This document shows positions 17,148 through 20,754 of a stretch of 20,754 nucleotides of DNA, one piece after another. The stretch's first letter is position 1. Each line of letters opens with the position of its first letter. Location: contig JAPUIL010000127.1 of the NCBI GenBank assembly GCA_027297085.1, positions 1 to 20,754 of the forward strand, in the 5' to 3' direction. The notes beneath the pieces are model-generated. The model was not told the DNA's origin. It did no database searches and worked only from the letters and a program-made list of their open reading frames with translations. Source of the stretch: Verrucomicrobiota bacterium (GTDB taxonomy: Bacteria; Verrucomicrobiota; Verrucomicrobiia; Opitutales; UBA2995). The translations under genes were made by a program, and so were the position numbers.

Positions 17148-17362
17148 GAACGCACCTATTCTGAAGAGTTAATCTTGAGGAATTGTGGGATCTTTGTCGA
17201 AACATCATCTTAGAATTTTTAATCGCACCATTCTCAAAGAAATCAAAGTCCATCTGCGACCTTCTGGCCCTACAGATATGTTGTGTGTGGTTGGGCAGGG
17301 TTTGCTGACAGGGCATGAAGGTAATGGTTTCCGGGCTAAAAAGGTTACAAAAGGAAGTGCTC
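17148..17362. other. Intergenic gap between protease and rhomboid genes
   Basis: A 215-base gap that should hold the promoter for the minus-strand protease gene. I see no convincing -35/-10 pair, no strong hairpin and no recognisable gene. A plus-strand frame (17185-17373, GTG start) encodes 62 residues without a family resemblance that I can defend. Confidence 0.5.
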
Positions 17363-18241
17363 TCAGCGATTGAGGATTTCCTTGGCCTTATCTAGAGTGC
17401 TTTTTTCTTCTTCGGAAAGAGACCCAAATCCTTGGGTGTTTATTTTATCCAGAATTCGGTCCACCTCCTGTTGTAGTTCATTGCGGTTGGTGAAGTTGAT
17501 GCGAAAGCGGCCAGTGGATGCTTGTTTGGTCTTCTTGTTGGTAATCCACTTCGGAAGCTTAATATCTCCGGCGTTTATAGTGAAATCTCTGTTGAGAATA
17601 AATTTAACAAATACCCAGCCGCCTAACATTCCGCCGAGGTGAGCGGAGTGGGCGATAGGAATCCCGCCGCCAAAAGGGGCTAGTTCATTAAAAAGCAGGC
17701 CTGCCAGATCGATGAGCAGAAGGATGATCACCAGCTTTTTTGGAGTTATGCGAATGGGAATCACAAAAAATAACAGCAATTGAATCGGTTGATTGGGAAA
17801 GTGCATGGCAAATGCCACCAAAAGTCCCATAACGCCGCCGGAAGCTCCGATGACGCTGGCCCCGGAATTCTGCCAGAAATTCACCATAAACCACAGCACT
17901 CCACCGACAAGTACGCAGAGTCCGTACAGGGTAAAAAATCTCTGAGCTCCGAGCATGCGGAGGAGAATTCTTCCCAGCCAGAAAAGCATGATTCCGTTGA
18001 ACAACAGGTGCAACATGCCTCCATGCATGAAGCTGTGAGTAACAAACACCCATATAAAACCCTTCTCGACCGCATAGTTGGATAAGGCGAATAAGAGATG
18101 GAACACCGGACTTTGGAACCAGTTCGCGGCCAAATTTTGGATTATAAATACACCTGCAATACTGCCGAGTAGCCAGTATAGGGGTTTCAACGTCGATGGA
18201 CGGTATTGCGGTTCACGCATGTATGGGCGGTCATATAGCAT
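17363..18241 (-). CDS. Rhomboid-family intramembrane serine protease
   Basis: A 292-residue membrane protein with about six spans that cleaves transmembrane segments of substrates within the bilayer. The TM2 motif is HGGMLHLLFN (73-82, oxyanion-side His78 and Asn82). The catalytic serine is in GASGGVMG (132-139, Ser134), paired with His201 in AHSAHLGGMLGG. The C-terminal 70 or so residues are cytoplasmic and end with QEVDRILDKINTQGFGSLSEEE, a short helical motif often found at the end of rhomboids in Bacteroidetes and PVC bacteria (DUF6576-like; from memory). An ATG at 18220 would shorten the N-terminus by seven residues; neither start has a ribosome binding site. The gap of 215 bases to the protease gene holds no convincing gene. 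Confidence 0.93.
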   Translation of the reverse strand: MLYDRPYMREPQYRPSTLKPLYWLLGSIAGVFIIQNLAANWFQSPVFHLLFALSNYAVEKGFIWVFVTHSFMHGGMLHLLFNGIMLFWLGRILLRMLGAQRFFTLYGLCVLVGGVLWFMVNFWQNSGASVIGASGGVMGLLVAFAMHFPNQPIQLLLFFVIPIRITPKKLVIILLLIDLAGLLFNELAPFGGGIPIAHSAHLGGMLGGWVFVKFILNRDFTINAGDIKLPKWITNKKTKQASTGRFRINFTNRNELQQEVDRILDKINTQGFGSLSEEEKSTLDKAKEILNR

Positions 18242-18412
18242 GGTATTTTAAAGGAAAGAGCCGCTAGCCTAACTTGTGGCCCAGTAACTCTGAATGCCGA
18301 GCACCCTTTGCGGATGATTAAGAAAGTGCAAACTTTTCGACAATTTTTTCGGAATAAAATGAAAAACATCATTCTTGACAGGGATATTAGATTGATAAGG
18401 GTTTGTCCTCTT

Positions 18413-18649
18413 ATGGCAGACATAGACGCTAAATGGCCTGAAAATGCAGGCGGAAAATTCTACGTAGACGACCAGTGCATTGACTGCGATCTGTGTCGGG
18501 AAACCGCTCCGGATTTTTTTACCCGCGATGAAGACGGAGGCTATTCTTACGTTCACAATCAACCTTCTGAGCAAGAAGGAATCGATCAGTGCATGGAAGC
18601 ACTCGAAGGGTGTCCTGTCGAAGCCATCGGTGATGACGGGGACGAGTAA
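18413..18649 (+). CDS. Small single-cluster 4Fe-4S ferredoxin
   Basis: A 78-residue acidic electron carrier. CIDCDLC supplies Cys22, Cys25 and Cys28, and GCPVEAI supplies the fourth ligand, Cys67, so one [4Fe-4S] cluster is expected. An additional Cys60 lies seven residues before Cys67. The region between (APDFFTRDEDGGYSYV) matches the Bacillus-type single-cluster ferredoxins, in which a second cluster has been lost. I chose the ATG at 18413; the frame is open further upstream (ATG at 18360) but that part is AT-rich and unlike the family. AAGGG about 11 bases before the start is a weak ribosome binding site. No redox partner gene is adjacent, so the pathway is unknown. Confidence 0.9.
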   Translation: MADIDAKWPENAGGKFYVDDQCIDCDLCRETAPDFFTRDEDGGYSYVHNQPSEQEGIDQCMEALEGCPVEAIGDDGDE

Positions 18650-18665
18650 GTCCTTCCAGTTTTAG

Positions 18666-18709
18666 CAAATGAACAAGCTCTTTCATTTGAAAGGGCATAT
18701 TTTTTGCCC
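18666..18709. terminator. Paired hairpins between ferredoxin and trkH remnant, possible two-way terminator
   Basis: CAAATGA (18666-18672) and TCATTTG (18683-18689) form a 7-bp stem with a 10-base loop. Immediately after, GGGCA (18693-18697) and TGCCC (18705-18709) form a 5-bp stem with a T-rich 7-base loop. They lie between the converging ferredoxin and trkH reading frames, where a bidirectional terminator would be expected. The T-run is in the loop rather than after the stem, so this is not a classic intrinsic terminator. Confidence 0.35.
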
Positions 18710-18714
18710 GGGAA

Positions 18715-19284
18715 TCAGGAAAACCGTTTCCAGAAGGAAGGCAAGAAGAGGGCCATTATGGCGTAGAGTTCAAGCCGGCCCATAATCATGAGAAACGATA
18801 AAAAGTAATTCGAATAGTCACGAAGGAAACTAAAGTTTTCAGTGGGTCCAAATTCCTTAAACCCGGGGCAGATGTTGAAGATACAGGAAAGGATGGCTGA
18901 AATACTTCCTTGGAAAGATGACTCGGGTTCCAGTAGTAACATCACCGGTAAGCTGAAAAAGATTACCCCGACCATAAGTAGCAGATAAGTTACCACACCT
19001 TCCCGCGAGTCTTTGTTCAGAACTCGACCATTCATCGTAATGGGCCGAATGATACGGTTGCTATAGGATCCTGCGACCATCCGGACGGCGCACTTAACCG
19101 CTACAAGTATTCGGGCTACTTTCAGTCCACCGGCGGTGGAGCCAGAGCAGCCTCCAACTGCCATCAGGGCTAATAGAATGACTTGGGCTAACAAGTGCCA
19201 GGTGCCAAAATCTTCGATGGCGAAGCCAGTAGTTGTCATTATGGACACCACCTGGAATACGCTGCCGCGAAAGGCGTCATGCCA
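18715..19284 (-). pseudogene. trkH: TrkH potassium-uptake channel, C-terminal remnant
   Basis: The last third of a Trk/Ktr-type potassium-uptake membrane subunit. The frame reads from about 19284 ([21 protein letters not shown], the third pore loop) through GGCSGSTAGGLKVARILV, then the fourth pore region FNICPGFKEFGPT, to the usual end MGRLELYAIMALFLPSFW. Intact TrkH has about 480 residues; roughly 290 N-terminal residues are missing and there is no proper start, only an internal GTG at 19251. Upstream, the sequence turns directly into a trkA fragment in a different frame. The expected filter motif N-x-G-P-G is NICPG here, with Cys in place of the glycine. A truncated, non-functional gene is the simplest reading; a misassembled or collapsed operon is the alternative. 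Confidence 0.85.
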
Positions 19285-19478
19285 GTCTGAATACAGGTCA
19301 TGACCTTGTCTTCGTCCTCATTAGTGGCAGCCACAAAATAATCCGCACTGCCAACGCGCTCTTCCTCCAGAACACGCAGGGATGTGGCATCCCCATGAAT
19401 CACCGTTATATCCGGAAACCGTTCCGCCAGCCGGTGTTAGATCTCTTCATCCTTTTCAATCAGGCGGATTTTGAATCA
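19285..19478 (-). pseudogene. trkA: TrkA potassium-uptake regulator, fragment of the second RCK domain
   Basis: The minus strand encodes a clear piece of the NAD-binding RCK domain of TrkA: FKIRLIEKDEEI, an in-frame TAA stop (19437-19439), [39 protein letters not shown] and [11 protein letters not shown]. These align in order with TrkA RCK2 (LIERD, GDAS, ITNDDE in E. coli). A second in-frame stop, TGA at 19476-19478, precedes FKIRL. Similarity ends at about 19287, where the trkH remnant begins in another frame. Everything N-terminal to the RCK2 beta-2 strand and everything after the ITNDDE region is missing. It cannot make a functional regulator. In bacteria trkA often precedes trkH in one operon, so the arrangement looks like an internal operon deletion. 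Confidence 0.85.
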
Positions 19479-19531
19479 CGAGATTCTGCTTATCGCTTGC
19501 GTGGTTACATTGATTTTACAAGTTCCTGGGT

Positions 19532-20527
19532 ATGCCTCGCATCGCGCCCAAAGTGATTATCTTCAGCCTGTTTGAACCGGCCAGCGACTTGCCTGGCGAG
19601 CAGAAGCTCTTCACGGACCGTATAGGGTTTTCGGAAACCTACGAAATTCCGGGAGCAATGGGGGATTTATTTATGAATTCCGATGGGGTAGGAGCGCTGC
19701 TACTTGGGATAGGGGCCACTAAACCTGCAATCAGTTTAATGGCCTTGGGCTATGACGAGCGATTTGACCTGACCGAGACCTATTTTTTAATCGCCGGAAT
19801 TGCTGGTGTGAATCCGCATGCGGGGTCACTGGGATCCGTGGCCTGGGCGCATTTTGCGGTGGATGGGAATCTGGCGTTTGAGATCGATGCTAGAGAAATG
19901 CCGGAGGATTGGCCGACGGGAATCTTTCCTTTGGGTGCCAACGAACCTTACGAGATGCCGTATCGTGGAGAGGATGGAGTGTTCCTCAAAGATGAAATAA
20001 TCGAGTTGAACGGCAAACTGATGAACTGGGCCTATACTTTAACAAGAAATGAGCCGTTGCAGGATTCGGAAGAAATGCGTGCAAACCGGGCACTTTATAC
20101 GGATCATGCGGCGGCCTTGGAAGCTCCCTCAGTTCTTCAAGGAGATGTGCTGGCCTGCGAGCGATTCTGGCATGGCAAGTACTATACGGATTGGGCCCAG
20201 AGATGGGTCAAACTCTGGACGGAAGATCAAGGAATGTTCGTCATGTCGAGCATGGAGGACATGGCGGCATTGCGGGGTTTGAAGGCACTGGAAATGCAAG
20301 GAAAGGTTGATTTTTCCAGAGTCATGGTGTTGCGGTCGGCCAGCAATTATTGCATGCAGCCACCGGGGAAGACAGCCATTGAGAATATGACTTCCGAGGA
20401 GTCCGAGGAGGATCGTTATCCCGGTTATTTACCGAGCCTGGAAAATTTATTTAGAGTAGGCTCGAGGGTGGTGGAGGAGCTGGTAGATGGGTGGGAACGC
20501 TGGGAAAAGGAAGTTCCTTGTTTTTAG
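19532..20527 (+). CDS. NUP-family purine nucleoside protein ('purine nucleoside permease')
   Basis: A 331-residue member of the NUP family, named after a Candida purine nucleoside permease, with a fold related to nucleoside phosphorylases. Family landmarks are PKVIIFSLFEPASD at the start, LLGIGATKPAISLMALG (57-73), FDLTETYFLIAGIAGVNP (78-95), GSLGSVAWAHFAVDGNLAFEIDARE (98-122), DWPTGIFPLG (126-135) and VMSSMEDMAALRGLKAL further on. There are no membrane spans, so a nucleoside-binding or cleaving role is as likely as transport. Most relatives have a signal peptide before PKV; here the protein starts at MPRIAPKV and a TGA lies seven codons upstream in frame, so it should be cytoplasmic unless the 5' end was lost. 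No ribosome binding site is visible. purE follows, which gives a purine context. Confidence 0.85.
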   Translation: MPRIAPKVIIFSLFEPASDLPGEQKLFTDRIGFSETYEIPGAMGDLFMNSDGVGALLLGIGATKPAISLMALGYDERFDLTETYFLIAGIAGVNPHAGSLGSVAWAHFAVDGNLAFEIDAREMPEDWPTGIFPLGANEPYEMPYRGEDGVFLKDEIIELNGKLMNWAYTLTRNEPLQDSEEMRANRALYTDHAAALEAPSVLQGDVLACERFWHGKYYTDWAQRWVKLWTEDQGMFVMSSMEDMAALRGLKALEMQGKVDFSRVMVLRSASNYCMQPPGKTAIENMTSEESEEDRYPGYLPSLENLFRVGSRVVEELVDGWERWEKEVPCF

Positions 20528-20585
20528 ACTTGGAACCTGGTGTTGAGCTTACCTACGTTTGCTGCTTTCTTTTTCCGCAAATCTT

Positions 20586-20754
20586 ATGGCACTCACCAAT
20601 TCTCCCAAAGTAGGTATTGTGATGGGCAGTATATCAGACTGGCCCGTTTTTAAACGCTCTGCCCAGGTTCTTGACGAACTCGGCATTCCTTATGACAAAA
20701 GGGTACTGAGTGCTCACCGCACTCCCAAAGAACTGGAGGCGTGGATAATCGAGT
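20586..20754 (+). CDS. purE: N5-carboxyaminoimidazole ribonucleotide mutase PurE (5' part)
   Basis: PurE interconverts N5-CAIR and CAIR in de novo purine synthesis. The first 56 codons are present before the window ends. [21 protein letters not shown] near the N-terminus carries the phosphate-binding G-S-x-S-D-W signature, and [11 protein letters not shown] carries the A-H-R-T-P motif with the catalytic His. The bacterial class I form is indicated by DWPV and AHRTP. The start is 58 bases after the NUP gene stop, same strand, without a visible ribosome binding site. Confidence 0.95.
   Translation, partial: MALTNSPKVGIVMGSISDWPVFKRSAQVLDELGIPYDKRVLSAHRTPKELEAWIIE

Noticed and set aside
17268..17315. 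GCCCT...AGGGC inverted repeat in the protease-rhomboid gap
   Set aside because: Five-base arms with a loop of more than 30 bases; expected by chance.
17107..17316. Minus-strand 69-residue frame upstream of the protease
   Set aside because: It runs into the protease start in another frame and has an unusual composition (many Asn, Arg, Ser, Gln). No coding support.
17185..17373. Plus-strand 62-residue frame between the protease and rhomboid genes
   Set aside because: GTG start, no recognised family, overlaps the rhomboid 3' end. The phrase IFNRTILKEI recalls LptF-type permease starts, but the rest does not, so I call it chance.
18308..18412. 35-residue upstream extension of the ferredoxin
   Set aside because: AT-rich, basic and unlike single-cluster ferredoxins; the ATG at 18413 fits the family length.
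1..20754. CRISPR arrays, tRNA or rRNA genes, transposases, phage genes, toxin-antitoxin or defence islands
   Set aside because: Looked for along both strands; no regular repeats, cloverleaf candidates or matching protein families were found.

Overview
The window is about 20.7 kb of ordinary, densely packed bacterial chromosome of moderate GC content. It holds mainly housekeeping genes, with no phage, insertion sequence, CRISPR, tRNA or rRNA that I can see. The fused SecDF, the biosynthetic arginine decarboxylase, the GldA/GldF/GldG-like ABC cluster ending in a DUF4340 protein, the rhomboid protease with a C-terminal extension, and the scarcity of Shine-Dalgarno sequences fit a Gram-negative marine member of the PVC group, perhaps Verrucomicrobiota/Opitutae. 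That placement is inference from gene content only.

Layout. Positions 2-127 may be the 3' end of an unidentified plus-strand gene. Positions 172-2078 (minus) are speA, complete in content but split by an apparent one-base deletion near 1436. Positions 2178-6806 (plus) form a tight yajC-secDF-recJ run for protein export and DNA repair. Positions 6846-11715 (minus) are a four-gene ABC cluster transcribed as ATPase, permease, GldG-like periplasmic protein and DUF4340 protein. Positions 11790-12851 (minus) are a HAD-family phosphatase gene, divergent from prfA-prmC (12929-14899, plus), which encode release factor 1 and the methylase that modifies its GGQ glutamine. prmC overlaps tail to tail by 59 bases with a Prc/Tsp-type carboxy-terminal protease gene (14841-17147, minus). 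A rhomboid protease (17363-18241, minus) and a small 4Fe-4S ferredoxin (18413-18649, plus) follow.

The last part is the least ordinary. Positions 18715-19478 (minus) hold a fused remnant of a potassium-uptake locus. The second RCK domain of TrkA, carrying two in-frame stops, runs out of frame straight into the last third of TrkH, as if about 1.2 kb of a trkA-trkH operon had been deleted. It is followed by a plus-strand NUP-family purine nucleoside protein gene that lacks a signal peptide, and by the 5' end of purE, cut by the window edge.

I did not find a convincing undescribed system. The points most worth checking are the speA frameshift, the trkA/trkH chimera, the four-gene Gld-like ABC cluster, the prmC/protease overlap and the lack of Shine-Dalgarno sequences.
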